From contig NZ_FOCQ01000015.1 in NCBI RefSeq assembly GCF_900110165.1, forward strand, positions 1 to 64,000: 64,000 nt of DNA, in the 5' to 3' direction. The notes below the pieces were generated by a model. It was not told the DNA's origin. It saw nothing but the letters and a program-made list of their open reading frames with translations, and made no database searches. Below, piece by piece: positions 33,053-43,228 of this stretch; within the stretch, counting starts at the first letter, position 1, and every line of letters begins with the position of its first letter. Position numbers and translations under genes: made by a program. This DNA comes from Lihuaxuella thermophila. GTDB taxonomy: Bacteria; Bacillota; Bacilli; Thermoactinomycetales; Thermoactinomycetaceae.

Positions 33053-33742
33053 ATGGAAAATGTATGGACGATTACTTACTGGGAAATCGCTCTCCGATTG
33101 TTTGCGGCCGGATTTTTGGGGGGATTGATCGGTTGGGAGAGAGAAAAGGACAATCATCCTGCCGGCTTTCGTACGCATATTTTAGTAAGTTTGGGATCTG
33201 CGTTGATCATGTTGATTTCCATCTACGGCTTCTCTGATTTTGTGAATGAAAAAAACGTCCGGATGGACCCGGCCCGCATTGCCGCCCAAGTCGTCAGCGG
33301 GATCGGTTTTTTGGGGGCAGGAACGATATTAAGGCACGGAGTTTCCGTCAAAGGGTTGACGACCGCCGCCTCCTTGTGGGTCGTGGCCGGAATCGGCCTG
33401 GCGGCGGGGGCCGGCTTTATGTTCGCTGCCGTCCTGGCGACGATTTTTGTGCTGGTAAGCTTGGAGCTCTTAAACCGTCTGGAAAATATATTGATCAAAA
33501 AACGTCATGTGCACGTCCTTTATATGATTCTTTCAGATGAACCGGGAAAGCTCGGGGAACTTACCCTCCTGATTGAAAAAATGGGAGGAAGCATTCGGAG
33601 GGTCAATTTTGAGGAAAGTGAATCGGATTCGAATCAAGTAGCGTTAACCTTTCACATCCGGTTAACGGAGAAGACGTCGATCGCTGAATTATGTGAAGAA
33701 ATCAGTAAGATCCAAGGGATCAAGTCTGTCCGTACCGAGTGA
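33053..33742 (+). CDS. MgtC/SapB-family membrane protein with C-terminal ACT-like domain
   Basis: A 229-residue protein with four to five N-terminal helices carrying the MgtC signature RLFAAGFLGGLIGWERE, GFRTHILVSLGSALIML and GIGFLGAGTIL, and a soluble C-terminal ACT-like domain of about 80 residues (HVHVLYMILSDEPGKLGELT). Relatives help cells in low magnesium, and in pathogens affect ATP synthase. Function here is likely Mg2+ or envelope homeostasis. AGGAGGGG lies 9 bases before ATG. It is the last gene before the CtsR operon. Confidence 0.88.
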   Translation: MENVWTITYWEIALRLFAAGFLGGLIGWEREKDNHPAGFRTHILVSLGSALIMLISIYGFSDFVNEKNVRMDPARIAAQVVSGIGFLGAGTILRHGVSVKGLTTAASLWVVAGIGLAAGAGFMFAAVLATIFVLVSLELLNRLENILIKKRHVHVLYMILSDEPGKLGELTLLIEKMGGSIRRVNFEESESDSNQVALTFHIRLTEKTSIAELCEEISKIQGIKSVRTE

Positions 33743-33803
33743 ATCGCTTGGTATGAAGACAAAAGAAAAAAGGGAAAATGATAGGTGAGAGGGAAAGAGG
33801 TAC

Positions 33804-33832
33804 TTGGCAGAAAGAGGTGTTTTATTTATAAT
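33804..33832 (+). promoter_or_regulatory. sigma-A promoter of the ctsR operon
   Basis: TTGGCA (33804-33809), 17-base spacer, TATAAT (33827-33832), just upstream of the CtsR operator. Confidence 0.85.
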
Positions 33833-33844
33833 AATAATCAATAA

Positions 33845-33861
33845 GGTCAAAGTTAGTCAAA
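33845..33861 (+). promoter_or_regulatory. CtsR operator
   Basis: GGTCAAA-GTT-AGTCAAA, the heptanucleotide direct repeat bound by CtsR, overlaps the expected transcription start, so CtsR represses its own operon until heat or protein stress. Confidence 0.95.
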
Positions 33862-33880
33862 GTCAGCAGGGGGTTGTCCG

Positions 33881-34351
33881 ATGAGCAGTATTTCGGACAT
33901 CATTGAACACTATCTGAAGAAAATATTGAGTGAAAGCAAGACCGGAGTCATCGAGATCAAGCGCAGTGAATTGGCGGATGCTTTTCAGTGCGTGCCTTCG
34001 CAGATCAATTATGTGATCAGTACCCGGTTTACGATTGAAAAAGGGTATATCGTGGAAAGTAAAAGAGGAGGAGGCGGATATATCCGCATTCGAAAAGTCC
34101 GTCTCAAAAACCGGCAAGAAACGTTTGAAGATCTTCTGGAGCAAATCGGGGAGAGCATTCCGCAGATTACGGCGGAACATCTGATTTCCCGGCTTTTGGA
34201 AGAGAAGTGGATGACCCAGCGTGAAGCACTGCTGATGCGACGTTTAATTTCGCGGGATACGCTCAAGTTGCCGATTCCGCTGCGCGACCAAATGAGGGCG
34301 CGTATGATGCGGATGTTGGTTACCACATTATTTTCCAGCAAAGGAGAGTGA
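33881..34351 (+). CDS. ctsR: CtsR, transcriptional repressor of class III stress genes
   Basis: 156 residues: N-terminal winged helix-turn-helix with the glycine-rich wing and operator-reading Arg (SKRGGGGYIRI, about 61-71) that also senses temperature, and a C-terminal dimer domain. It binds the operator at 33845. McsB and ClpCP inactivate it under stress. First gene of ctsR-mcsA-mcsB-clpC. Confidence 0.97.
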   Translation: MSSISDIIEHYLKKILSESKTGVIEIKRSELADAFQCVPSQINYVISTRFTIEKGYIVESKRGGGGYIRIRKVRLKNRQETFEDLLEQIGESIPQITAEHLISRLLEEKWMTQREALLMRRLISRDTLKLPIPLRDQMRARMMRMLVTTLFSSKGE

Positions 34352-34358
34352 CGTCCTT

Positions 34359-34892
34359 TTGCTTTGTCCAGAGTGTGGAAAACGCCCGGCAACACTTCAT
34401 TACACAAAAATCGTGAACGGTCATAAATCGGAATTCCATTTGTGCGAAGTGTGTGCCCAGGAAAAAGGTGAATATATGCAGATGCCCGGATTTGAAAACG
34501 GGTTTTCTTTTCATCAATTATTATCCGGACTTTTAAACTTCGATGCTTCCCCTTCGGAACCCGGCGGGCACGGAGGGGCTCCGAAACCCCATATCCACCG
34601 CTGTCCGACTTGCGGGCTGACTTACAACCAGTTCAGCAAAATCGGCCGCTTCGGGTGTGCCGACTGTTACAAAACGTTTCGTGACCGACTCGTCCCCCTG
34701 CTCAGAAGGGTTCACGGGCATGCTTCCCACCGGGGGAAAATTCCCGAGCGGACCAAAGGTGAGTTAAAGCTTCGCCGTGAATTGGAGAGATTGAAAGAAG
34801 AATTGGCGTTACGAGTCCAAGCCGAAGAGTTTGAAGAGGCTGCCCGCCTGAGGGACCAGATTCGCTCATTGCAGGAAAAATTGGAAAAGTAG
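34359..34892 (+). CDS. mcsA: McsA, zinc-binding activator of McsB
   Basis: 177 residues. Two treble-clef-type cysteine sets, CPECG / CEVCAQ and CPTCG / CADCYK, bind metal. A C-terminal UVR domain (ELERLKEELALRVQAEEFEE) contacts partner proteins. McsA stimulates the arginine kinase McsB. TTG at 34359 lies 8 bases after the ctsR stop, and AAAGGAGAG within the ctsR end is its ribosome binding site. Confidence 0.93.
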   Translation: MLCPECGKRPATLHYTKIVNGHKSEFHLCEVCAQEKGEYMQMPGFENGFSFHQLLSGLLNFDASPSEPGGHGGAPKPHIHRCPTCGLTYNQFSKIGRFGCADCYKTFRDRLVPLLRRVHGHASHRGKIPERTKGELKLRRELERLKEELALRVQAEEFEEAARLRDQIRSLQEKLEK

Positions 34893-34902
34893 GGGGGATT
34901 CC

Positions 34903-35988
34903 ATGTCACTCGAACATTTTATGCAAAATGCGATCAGTGAGTGGATGCGGGTCAAAGGTCCTGAGTCGCACATCGTTTTCAGCAGCCGTGTTCGGATCGC
35001 CCGTAACCTTACCGCCTATCCTTTCCCCATGTTAAGCACTTCTTCCCAAGCGGAGGCAGTGGTTCGTGAGGTTGAAGAGGCATGGAAGAAGGAGAGGGAT
35101 TCCCACCCCTTGTTAAAAGACGCCGAACTGATTCGGATGCGGGATTTGACCGACCTGGAAAAAAGAGTGCTGGTGGAAAAACATCTGATCAGCCCGATGC
35201 TGGCCGAGGAATCGCGCCACGGTGCGGTGCTTCTCTCAAAAGATGAATCTGTGAGCATCATGATCAACGAAGAAGATCATATCCGAATCCAATGCCTGTT
35301 TCCGGGTCTGCAGTTGGAAAGAGCCTGGGAGATGGCCAACCGGATTGACGATTGGTTTGAGAAACATCTCTCCTATGCGTTTGATGATCAGTGCGGATAC
35401 CTGACCAGCTGTCCGACCAACGTCGGAACCGGGATCCGCGCTTCCGTGATGGTTCATCTGCCCGCTTTGGCCATGACCCAGCAATTGGACCGGCTGCTTC
35501 CGGCGATTACGCAAGTAGGCCTGGCGGTGCGCGGGATTTACGGTGAGGGCAGCGAAGCGTTAGGTCAACTTTATCAGGTTTCCAATCAGGTTACCCTCGG
35601 ACAATCGGAGGATGAAATTCTGGATAAGCTGCAAGGCGTGGTACGGCAGATGATCCAACATGAGGAACTGGCGCGCCAGCGGCTCCTGGAGACTTCCTCC
35701 ATCCAACTGGAAGACCGTGTGCATCGTTCTTATGGAGTTCTCGCCCATTCGCGCATCATCGATTCGAAAGAAGCCATGCAGAGACTCTCCGACGTCCGGT
35801 TGGGAGTCGACACGGGACTCATCAGAGGTGTATCGGCCAATGTGATGAATGAGCTGATGGTCATGACGCAGCCGGGCTTTCTGCAGCAATACGCCGGGAT
35901 GAGGCTCGACGCGGAACAGCGGGATGTCCGCCGCTCCAAATTGATCCGGGAACGGCTCTCGATGGAAAAAGATCAAGATGAATCTTAA
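34903..35988 (+). CDS. mcsB: McsB, protein-arginine kinase
   Basis: 361 residues of the phosphagen (guanidino) kinase fold. SSRVRIARNL at the nucleotide site and YLTSCPTNVGTGIRASVMVHLP carry the catalytic Cys and substrate loop. It phosphorylates arginines in misfolded proteins as a degradation tag for ClpCP and in CtsR to release it from DNA. Confidence 0.95.
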   Translation: MSLEHFMQNAISEWMRVKGPESHIVFSSRVRIARNLTAYPFPMLSTSSQAEAVVREVEEAWKKERDSHPLLKDAELIRMRDLTDLEKRVLVEKHLISPMLAEESRHGAVLLSKDESVSIMINEEDHIRIQCLFPGLQLERAWEMANRIDDWFEKHLSYAFDDQCGYLTSCPTNVGTGIRASVMVHLPALAMTQQLDRLLPAITQVGLAVRGIYGEGSEALGQLYQVSNQVTLGQSEDEILDKLQGVVRQMIQHEELARQRLLETSSIQLEDRVHRSYGVLAHSRIIDSKEAMQRLSDVRLGVDTGLIRGVSANVMNELMVMTQPGFLQQYAGMRLDAEQRDVRRSKLIRERLSMEKDQDES

Positions 35989-36015
35989 AACTGGCAAAGA
36001 GAGGTGTCATGTTCT

Positions 36016-38469
36016 ATGATGTTTGGCCGTTTTACAGAGCGGGCGCAAAAAGTGCTGTCACTTGCCCAGGAAGAAGCCGTACGTCTGGGCCACAACAATA
36101 TCGGTACAGAGCATATTTTGCTGGGGCTTGTCCGCGAAGGGGAAGGAATTGCCGCGAAAGCGCTGATTGCGCTTGGCCTCGGGCTCGAAAAAATCCAAAA
36201 AGAAGTGGAAACGCTGATTGGTCGGGGTCAAGGGCAACCCGCCAACATCGCTTATACGCCAAGGGCCAAAAAAGTGATCGAACTGTCGATGGACGAAGCC
36301 CGTAAACTGGGGCACACCTATGTGGGAACGGAACACATTTTGCTCGGTTTGATCCGCGAGGGAGAAGGAGTAGCCGCCCGCGTTCTCAACAACCTGGGGG
36401 TAAGCCTGAACAAAGCGCGCCAACAGGTCCTGCAGCTGCTGGGCAACAGTGAGTCAGTGGCCGGGCATCAGGGGGGCAATCCCAATGTCAACACCCCGAC
36501 CCTCGACAGTCTAGCCCGTGACCTGACCCAAGCGGCAAGAGACGGCAATCTGGATCCTGTCATCGGCCGCAGCAAAGAAATTGAACGGGTGATTCAAGTC
36601 CTGTCCCGCCGTACCAAAAACAACCCTGTGTTGATCGGGGAGCCGGGGGTAGGGAAAACGGCAATCGCCGAAGGATTGGCACAGCGGATTGTCGACGGTG
36701 AAATCCCTGAAACCCTGCGCGGTAAACGGGTTATGACCCTGGATATGGGAACGGTGGTGGCAGGGACCAAATACCGCGGAGAGTTTGAGGATCGCCTCAA
36801 AAAAATCATGGACGAGATTCGTCAGGCCGGAAATATCATTCTGTTCATCGACGAGCTGCATACGTTGATTGGAGCGGGAGGAGCCGAGGGCGCCATCGAT
36901 GCTTCCAACATCTTGAAACCGGCACTGGCCCGGGGTGATTTGCAGTGCATCGGTGCCACCACCCTGGATGAGTACCGGAAGTATATTGAAAAAGACGCGG
37001 CGCTGGAACGCCGGTTCCAGCCGATTACCGTCGATGAGCCGACGGCGGACGAAGCGATCCTGATTCTGGAGGGCTTGCGCGATCGCTATGAAGCGCATCA
37101 CCGGGTGAAAATCACGGATGAAGCGATTCGTGCCGCTGTAAAACTCTCCGACCGCTATATTACAGATCGCTATCTTCCTGATAAAGCGATCGACTTGATT
37201 GACGAAGCGGCCTCCAAAGTACGCCTTTCCGCATACACCGTTCCGCCGGAGCTGAAAGAGTTGGAGCAAAAGGTGGAAGAAGTGAAAAAAGAAAAAGACG
37301 CGGCCGTGCAAAGCCAGGAATTTGAAAAAGCGGCATCGCTCAGGGACAAAGAGCAAAAATTGAGGGAAGAGCTGGAGATCCTTCGCAACAATTGGAAACA
37401 AGACCAGGGGAAAACCGACTCGGAAGTTACGGCGGAAGACATCGCGGATGTGGTTGCCAACTGGACGGGAATTCCGGTGAGCAAATTGGCTCAGGAAGAG
37501 TCCGAACGCCTCTTGAATATGGAAAACATTCTCCATAACCGCGTCATCGGGCAGGAAGAAGCGGTCAAATCGGTTTCCCGCGCCATTCGCCGCGCCCGTG
37601 CGGGACTGAAGGACCCGAAACGCCCGATTGGTTCGTTTATCTTCCTGGGGCCGACCGGGGTCGGGAAAACCGAATTGGCCCGCGCCCTTGCCGAAGCGAT
37701 GTTCGGGGATGAAGATGCGATGATCCGCATCGATATGTCCGAGTACATGGAGAAACACACCACCAGCCGGCTAATCGGCTCTCCCCCCGGATATGTGGGG
37801 TATGAAGAAGGAGGACAGCTGACGGAAAGAGTGCGCCGCAAACCTTATTCGGTCGTTCTCTTTGACGAAATCGAAAAGGCGCACCCGGAAGTGTTTAACA
37901 TCCTGCTGCAGGTATTGGAAGACGGACGCCTCACCGACGGAAAAGGGCGTACGGTTGACTTCCGCAACACCATTATCATCATGACTTCCAACGTCGGCGC
38001 CTCTACGATCAGAAAAAATACGCGGCTCGGATTTACCACCGGGGACGGCAATATCGACAAAGATGAATACGAACAAATGAAACAGAATGTGATGGAAGAA
38101 CTGAAGAAAAGCTTCCGCCCCGAGTTTTTGAACCGGATCGATGATGTCATCGTCTTCCACTCCCTGAAAGAGGAGCATTTGCAGCAAATCGTCTCGCTGA
38201 TGGCTGAAGAACTGCGCAAACGGCTCAAAGAGCAGGACATCGATTTCGTACTCACCGAAGCGGCCAAAAAGCACCTGGCCAAAGAAGGTTTTGACCCGAC
38301 CTACGGGGCAAGACCGCTCAGAAGGGCAATCACCAAACACATTGAAGACCGCTTGTCTGAAGAATTGCTCAGAGGCAACATCAGCCGCGGTGATTCTGTC
38401 ACCATCGATGTGAGAGACGGCGAGCTGATGGTCGAAAAAACCAAAGTAAAGCCAACTGAAGCCATTTAA
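36016..38469 (+). CDS. clpC: ClpC, AAA+ unfoldase
   Basis: 817 residues: two N-terminal Clp repeats (about 1-145) that bind phosphoarginine, AAA1 with Walker [10 protein letters not shown] and Walker B LFIDELH, a middle domain with UVR-like coil ([18 protein letters not shown]), AAA2 with GPTGVGKTE and the C-terminal D2 small domain. It feeds tagged substrates to ClpP. I start at the ATG of [13 protein letters not shown] (36016), as in Bacillus, about 9 bases behind AGAGGTG. The upstream GTG 36004 overlaps the binding site. Confidence 0.97.
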   Translation: MMFGRFTERAQKVLSLAQEEAVRLGHNNIGTEHILLGLVREGEGIAAKALIALGLGLEKIQKEVETLIGRGQGQPANIAYTPRAKKVIELSMDEARKLGHTYVGTEHILLGLIREGEGVAARVLNNLGVSLNKARQQVLQLLGNSESVAGHQGGNPNVNTPTLDSLARDLTQAARDGNLDPVIGRSKEIERVIQVLSRRTKNNPVLIGEPGVGKTAIAEGLAQRIVDGEIPETLRGKRVMTLDMGTVVAGTKYRGEFEDRLKKIMDEIRQAGNIILFIDELHTLIGAGGAEGAIDASNILKPALARGDLQCIGATTLDEYRKYIEKDAALERRFQPITVDEPTADEAILILEGLRDRYEAHHRVKITDEAIRAAVKLSDRYITDRYLPDKAIDLIDEAASKVRLSAYTVPPELKELEQKVEEVKKEKDAAVQSQEFEKAASLRDKEQKLREELEILRNNWKQDQGKTDSEVTAEDIADVVANWTGIPVSKLAQEESERLLNMENILHNRVIGQEEAVKSVSRAIRRARAGLKDPKRPIGSFIFLGPTGVGKTELARALAEAMFGDEDAMIRIDMSEYMEKHTTSRLIGSPPGYVGYEEGGQLTERVRRKPYSVVLFDEIEKAHPEVFNILLQVLEDGRLTDGKGRTVDFRNTIIIMTSNVGASTIRKNTRLGFTTGDGNIDKDEYEQMKQNVMEELKKSFRPEFLNRIDDVIVFHSLKEEHLQQIVSLMAEELRKRLKEQDIDFVLTEAAKKHLAKEGFDPTYGARPLRRAITKHIEDRLSEELLRGNISRGDSVTIDVRDGELMVEKTKVKPTEAI

Positions 38470-38479
38470 GCAGCCTTAC

Positions 38480-38512
38480 ATCCCCACAACAGGCTAGTGG
38501 GGATGTTTTTGT
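38480..38512 (+). terminator. Rho-independent terminator of the ctsR operon
   Basis: CATCCCCAC pairs with GTGGGGATG, then TTTTTGTG. It ends clpC. A TATAAT at 38525-38530 is a probable -10 for radA. Confidence 0.85.
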
Positions 38513-38566
38513 GTTGGGATTTGCTATAATGTAGTGAAGGAAAACAGTTTGAATAGGGGACGGACT

Positions 38567-39934
38567 GTGACGAAGAAAAAAAACAGGTTTGTTTGTCAAG
38601 AATGTGGATATGAATCTCCCAAATGGATGGGGCGTTGTCCATCCTGCGGAAATTGGAACTCAATGATCGAAGAGAGAGAACCTGTCCGCATTCCCGGCAC
38701 GGCAGTCAAACTGAACCAAAAGAGGGAAAAAGCGGTCCCCATCACGCGGGTGGAGAAACTGGATCAGCCCCGTTCGGACACGGGAATGCGGGAGCTCAAC
38801 CGGGTGCTTGGAGGAGGTTTGGTTCCCGGTTCATTTATCCTGGTGGGCGGTGATCCGGGGATCGGCAAGTCCACCCTGCTTTTGCAGGCAACCCATCAGT
38901 TGGCCAAGCGGGGAATGCCGGTTCTGTATGTCTCCGGGGAGGAATCTGCGGAGCAAATTAGGCTTCGCGCCGAACGTTTGGGGGCACTGGATGACCGGGT
39001 CATGGTCGCCTCGGAAACCGATTTGACCGCCATTGAAAGCCTGCTTGAGGAGACCCGGCCCAAACTGGTGGTGATTGACTCCATTCAAACCATGTTTCAC
39101 CCGGAAGTCACATCCGCCCCCGGGAGTGTTTCACAAGTACGCGAATGTACGGGGCAACTGATGCGCTGGGCCAAGGAGAAGGGAATTGCCATCATCATCG
39201 TTGGGCATGTTACAAAGGCAGGAGCCATCGCTGGACCGAGAATGCTTGAGCATATGGTCGATTCGGTCCTGTACTTTGAAGGGGAGAGACACCACACGTA
39301 CCGGGTGCTTCGCGCCGTCAAAAACCGCTTTGGCTCCACCAATGAAATCGGTGTATTCGAAATGAAAGAAACGGGTCTCTCGGAAGTGGGCAATCCTTCT
39401 GAAATGTTTTTATCCGGGCGCCCGGTCGGTGTTCCCGGCACGGCCGTAACTGCAAGCATGGAAGGAACCCGCCCGGTTCTCGTGGAATTACAGGCATTGG
39501 TGACCCCTACCAGTTTTGCAACCCCGAAACGAATGGCTACGGGTGTAGATCCTCACCGGGTAACGATGATTATGGCCGTACTCGAAAAAAGGCTTGGCTT
39601 TTTTCTGCAAAATCAGGATGCTTATCTCAATGTGGTCGGCGGGGTTCGATTGGACGAACCGGCTGTGGATTTGAGCATCGCCGTGAGCCTGGCTTCCAGT
39701 TTTCGGGACCGGGCCACTTCCCCGCACGATCTGTTTATCGGAGAAGTGGGGTTGACCGGAGAAGTCCGCGCGGTCTCCCGGATTGAGCAAAGGGTGGCGG
39801 AAGCTTTCAACATGGGATTCAGAAGGGTGATTTTCCCGGAAAAAAACCGTCGGGGCTGGACACCGCCGCAAGGAATGGAACTCATCGGGGTCAGTGCATT
39901 GGGAGAAGCATTGGAAGTGGCGTTGGGAGGGTAA
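38567..39934 (+). CDS. radA: RadA/Sms, DNA repair helicase-like ATPase
   Basis: 455 residues: N-terminal C4 zinc finger (CQECG ... CPSCG), RecA-type ATPase with [10 protein letters not shown], the RadA-specific KNRFG motif (about residues 245-249) and a C-terminal Lon-protease-like domain. It branch-migrates recombination intermediates. GTG 38567 follows AGGGGA. It sits beside disA as in most Bacillota. Confidence 0.95.
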   Translation: MTKKKNRFVCQECGYESPKWMGRCPSCGNWNSMIEEREPVRIPGTAVKLNQKREKAVPITRVEKLDQPRSDTGMRELNRVLGGGLVPGSFILVGGDPGIGKSTLLLQATHQLAKRGMPVLYVSGEESAEQIRLRAERLGALDDRVMVASETDLTAIESLLEETRPKLVVIDSIQTMFHPEVTSAPGSVSQVRECTGQLMRWAKEKGIAIIIVGHVTKAGAIAGPRMLEHMVDSVLYFEGERHHTYRVLRAVKNRFGSTNEIGVFEMKETGLSEVGNPSEMFLSGRPVGVPGTAVTASMEGTRPVLVELQALVTPTSFATPKRMATGVDPHRVTMIMAVLEKRLGFFLQNQDAYLNVVGGVRLDEPAVDLSIAVSLASSFRDRATSPHDLFIGEVGLTGEVRAVSRIEQRVAEAFNMGFRRVIFPEKNRRGWTPPQGMELIGVSALGEALEVALGG

Positions 39935-39938
39935 GACG

Positions 39939-41018
39939 GTGAAGGAAGAAGGTCAAAAAGACAGGGTGATGAGTGATATCTTGCGCTTGCTTGCTCCCGG
40001 AACCCCGTTCCGGGAAGGTCTTGACAATGTTTTGGGAGCAAAAACAGGGGCGCTCATTGTGATGGGATACGATGAAAGCGTTCGTGAAATCGTAGACGGC
40101 GGCTTTCATATCGATTGCCCCTTTTCGCCTGCCCATTTGTATGAACTGGCCAAAATGGACGGAGCGATCATCCTCAGCAATGACGGAAAAAGAATTTTGT
40201 ATGCCAATACCCAATTAGTGCCCAGCTCCTCCATTCCTTCGACGGAGACGGGCATCCGGCACCGGACGGCCCAGCGGACGGCGAAGCAAACCGGCAAATT
40301 GGTTGTGTCCATTTCGCAACGCAGAAATATAATAACTTTGTTTAAAGGAAATTTTCGCTATACCCTCAAAGATATCGGCGTGATCTTGACGAAGGCCAAT
40401 CAGGCCATTCAGACCCTTGAAAAATATAAATCGGTATTGGATCAATCCACAACCAATTTGAGCGCGTTGGAATTTGAAGAATTGGTTACCTTAAACGAAG
40501 TGGCCTTAGTTTTGCAGAGGATTGAAATGGTCCTCCGAATCAAACGCGAAATCGAAACATATATTCATGAATTGGGGACAGAAGGGCGCCTGATCAGCAT
40601 GCAGCTGGAAGAACTGGTGTCCAATGTGGAAGAAGAAGCCGAACTCCTGATCAAGGATTACTCTCAAGACCCGCAAAACATTAAACCGGAGAAAGTATTT
40701 GAGGAACTGAAACAGTTGTCAGCCGATGACCTGCTCGATTATTCCCAGTTGGTAAGAATTCTAGGGTTTTCGGGAAATATTAATACCCAGGAAGAAGCGG
40801 TTTCCCCTCGAGGCTATCGCATCTTAAGCAAAATCCCCCGTTTGCCGTCGGGCATCATTCAGAAGTTGATCAGCCGCTTTGAAACACTGCCGCGCATCAT
40901 GCTGGCGTCGACCGAAGAATTGGATGATGTGGAAGGGATCGGAGACGTTCGCGCGAGAACGATCAAAGAAGGCTTAAAGAGGATTCAGGAACAGGTTTTT
41001 ATTGACAGACATATCTAA
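39939..41018 (+). CDS. disA: DisA, diadenylate cyclase and DNA scanning protein
   Basis: 359 residues. The N-terminal DAC domain has DGA (KMDGAIIL) and RHR ([11 protein letters not shown]) active-site motifs and makes c-di-AMP. A helical linker follows, and the C-terminal RuvA-like helix-hairpin-helix domain ([16 protein letters not shown]) binds branched DNA and stops synthesis. GTG 39939 lies 4 bases after the radA stop, behind GGAGGG. c-di-AMP signals DNA integrity at sporulation. Confidence 0.95.
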   Translation: MKEEGQKDRVMSDILRLLAPGTPFREGLDNVLGAKTGALIVMGYDESVREIVDGGFHIDCPFSPAHLYELAKMDGAIILSNDGKRILYANTQLVPSSSIPSTETGIRHRTAQRTAKQTGKLVVSISQRRNIITLFKGNFRYTLKDIGVILTKANQAIQTLEKYKSVLDQSTTNLSALEFEELVTLNEVALVLQRIEMVLRIKREIETYIHELGTEGRLISMQLEELVSNVEEEAELLIKDYSQDPQNIKPEKVFEELKQLSADDLLDYSQLVRILGFSGNINTQEEAVSPRGYRILSKIPRLPSGIIQKLISRFETLPRIMLASTEELDDVEGIGDVRARTIKEGLKRIQEQVFIDRHI

Positions 41019-41117
41019 ATAACCTAGAATGAAACCACTAAGCAAGTTGAACGATAACGGCTAAGGAGGGGAAAACCGCACTTGAGCGGTATTCAATCAA
41101 TTTAGGAGGTTCCCTTT

Positions 41118-41834
41118 ATGTTTGCCAGAGCGTTGCCCAGTTGTTTTACGGTTGGGAACTTATTTCTCGGTATCATGTCCATCATTTTGGCGATTCAGGA
41201 TTCATGGCAGTATGCTGCAATTATGGTGATTATCGGAATGCTATTGGACGGACTGGACGGCCGTGTCGCGCGAATGCTGAATACACAAAGCGAATTTGGA
41301 AAAGAACTGGACTCATTATCTGATGTTATCTCATTCGGAGTCGCGCCAGCCGTCATCATGTATGTTTCGGTTTTTAAGTCGATGGGGCCGGAAGGTTGGC
41401 TGGTCACAGCCATTTTCCCTATTTGCGGTGCCCTTCGGTTGGCCCGGTTTAACGTCCACCCGGGAGAGCCTGGATATTTCATCGGGTTGCCGATCACGGC
41501 GGCGGGCGGAATCCTGGCTACGATGGCCTTGTACAACGAATACGTGGCAAACGCTTATATCCTCATGTTTGCGATGCTGTTTTTGTCTTTTTTAATGGTG
41601 AGCCAAATCAAATACCCCGCTTTTAAAAAAATGAAGATACCGAAGACCGCGTTTTGGTTTGCTCCGGTCTTTTTGATTGCCGTCGCTGTTTCTGCCATTT
41701 TGTATCCGCGTGAACTGCCCAAAGTCATGTTTATCCCGCTGGCCCTGTATGCGCTGTACGGGGTGAAAAAAGCCATCGACCGCAAACGATGCGGGGAAGA
41801 AGTGAATGAAGACCCTGTAGAAGAAATGAAATAA
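41118..41834 (+). CDS. pssA: CDP-diacylglycerol-serine O-phosphatidyltransferase
   Basis: 238 residues, about seven membrane helices and the CDP-alcohol phosphotransferase motif DGLDGRVARMLN...GKELDSLSD (four catalytic Asp). It makes phosphatidylserine, the precursor of phosphatidylethanolamine. TTTAGGAGG before ATG. In B. subtilis pssA lies elsewhere. Here it stands between disA and carD, ended by its own strong terminator. Confidence 0.93.
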   Translation: MFARALPSCFTVGNLFLGIMSIILAIQDSWQYAAIMVIIGMLLDGLDGRVARMLNTQSEFGKELDSLSDVISFGVAPAVIMYVSVFKSMGPEGWLVTAIFPICGALRLARFNVHPGEPGYFIGLPITAAGGILATMALYNEYVANAYILMFAMLFLSFLMVSQIKYPAFKKMKIPKTAFWFAPVFLIAVAVSAILYPRELPKVMFIPLALYALYGVKKAIDRKRCGEEVNEDPVEEMK

Positions 41835-41837
41835 GCC

Positions 41838-41886
41838 GCACAGTCAAAAACAACCCTGATCTCGCCAGGGTTGTTTTTGACTGTGC
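41838..41886. terminator. very strong bidirectional terminator
   Basis: A perfect 21-bp stem starting GCACAGTCAAAAACAACCC with a 7-base loop. It serves pssA on the plus strand and the minus-strand gene that ends at 41971. Confidence 0.95.
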
Positions 41887-41970
41887 AAAAATATTTAACA
41901 ATCTTTTAAAAAATATGCTCATTCGGCTGTAAATGAAGTATAATGGGTGAGTAGTAAAGGATACAAGGAA

Positions 41971-42378
41971 TTACCGGAGATTAAAAACTCCCAAAGTGGA
42001 TAGTTTTTTGGATTCCTGTTCGATTACATCCTGCAGGCGAATGTTCAGCAGGTTGCATAAAGCGGTCAGGTAGAACAAGTTTTTCCCCATCTCCGCTTTG
42101 AGCACATCCAGGCAGTGATCACACAGTTCCCCTGATAAATGGGTTTTTAGCTGCTCCTTCCACTCTTCGAGGGTCGCATCTTGGGGAACGGGCCTGCGAC
42201 GGGCATTTACTTGGATGCAGCCGCACTCGGTGACTGCCTTCATCAAAGCGCGGTTCACCCGGGCATTGGATTCCTGAAATTTAGAGGAAACATCTAAAAA
42301 GCTGCGGTGTCTTAACAGAAGATCTGATACTTGCTGCTGGAAGAAATCAAAATTGCTGTCTTCACTCACGCCTTTCAC
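41971..42378 (-). CDS. conserved 135-aa protein with Cys pairs (DUF1573-like annotation)
   Basis: The only minus-strand gene inside the 30-kb plus-strand core. Helical protein with FDFFQQQVSDLLLRHRSFLD, VTECGC, LCDHCLDVLKAEMGKNLFYL and KKLSTLGVFNL. The four Cys (TECGC and CDHC) could bind metal. I recall this protein beside disA/carD in Paenibacillus and related genomes, where I believe it is labelled DUF1573, but I cannot verify the label. Function unknown. Confidence 0.7.
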   Translation of the reverse strand: MKGVSEDSNFDFFQQQVSDLLLRHRSFLDVSSKFQESNARVNRALMKAVTECGCIQVNARRRPVPQDATLEEWKEQLKTHLSGELCDHCLDVLKAEMGKNLFYLTALCNLLNIRLQDVIEQESKKLSTLGVFNLR

Positions 42379-42513
42379 CTCTTTTGCCGGTGGTGTCCGA
42401 TCGCGCTCAAACTCCGTGCCATTGCTGAATAGACTAAGTTTATTATATCGGTGGCGCTTTCATAGTGTCAATTTCCCAATCAGGCTTCTCTGTATCGCAG
42501 GTAAAAAAAGTTG

Positions 42514-42543
42514 TTGACGTTTCAAATGGGAATATGCTAATAT
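42514..42543 (+). promoter_or_regulatory. sigma-A promoter of carD
   Basis: TTGACG (42514-42519), 18-base spacer, TAATAT (42538-42543). Confidence 0.75.
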
Positions 42544-42623
42544 AAGAATTTTTAATTTTATTGACTCCTGCCGGCTTTTGTGATATCTTGGAAATAGATA
42601 TTGCCCTTTGGAGGTGGCCTGAT

Positions 42624-43112
42624 TTGTTCAATATTGGCGATAAGGTGGTTTATCCGATGCATGGTGCGGGAATCATTGAATCGATTGAGGAAAAAGAAAT
42701 CCTGGGAGAGCGTCAAAAATATTATGTGATGCGTATGCCCATCGGTGACATGAAAGTGATGGTTCCCCTGAAAAATGTGGAAAGCATCGGTTTGAGGGAA
42801 GTCGTGGATGAAAGCACTGTTGAGCGGGTTTTGGAACGTATGCGTTCGGGGGAAGTGAACGACACGACGAATTGGAATCGCCGCTATCGTGCCAATTTGG
42901 ACAAAATGAAGAGCGGAGACATCTACGAAGTGGCCGATGTGGTACGGTCCCTGATGCTCCGCGAAGAAGAGAAAGGCCTTTCCACCGGGGAGCGCAAAAT
43001 GTTGGAAAATGCGAAGCAAATCTTGATCAGTGAACTGGTTTTGGCCAGAAATCTGAAGGAAGAGCAGGCATTTGAACTCATCGATGATATCGTTATTACA
43101 AAAAATAATTGA
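42624..43112 (+). CDS. carD: CarD-family RNA polymerase-binding transcription factor
   Basis: 162 residues: N-terminal RNA polymerase interaction (Tudor-like) domain with FNIGDKVVYPMHGAGIIESI, and a helical C-terminal DNA-binding domain. CarD/CdnL stabilises open complexes at rRNA and other promoters. TTG 42624 follows GGAGGTGG; there is no ATG in place. Confidence 0.93.
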   Translation: MFNIGDKVVYPMHGAGIIESIEEKEILGERQKYYVMRMPIGDMKVMVPLKNVESIGLREVVDESTVERVLERMRSGEVNDTTNWNRRYRANLDKMKSGDIYEVADVVRSLMLREEEKGLSTGERKMLENAKQILISELVLARNLKEEQAFELIDDIVITKNN

Positions 43113-43228
43113 CCTCTCGCTCGGCTGTCACCAAAAAATTAACAAGAAAATCGGGGAATGAGGTTATCCGCTGGTCAAATTGTCTATAATGATACTAGCT
43201 TAAGTGTTTTGAGAGGAGGTGAAGCCCC

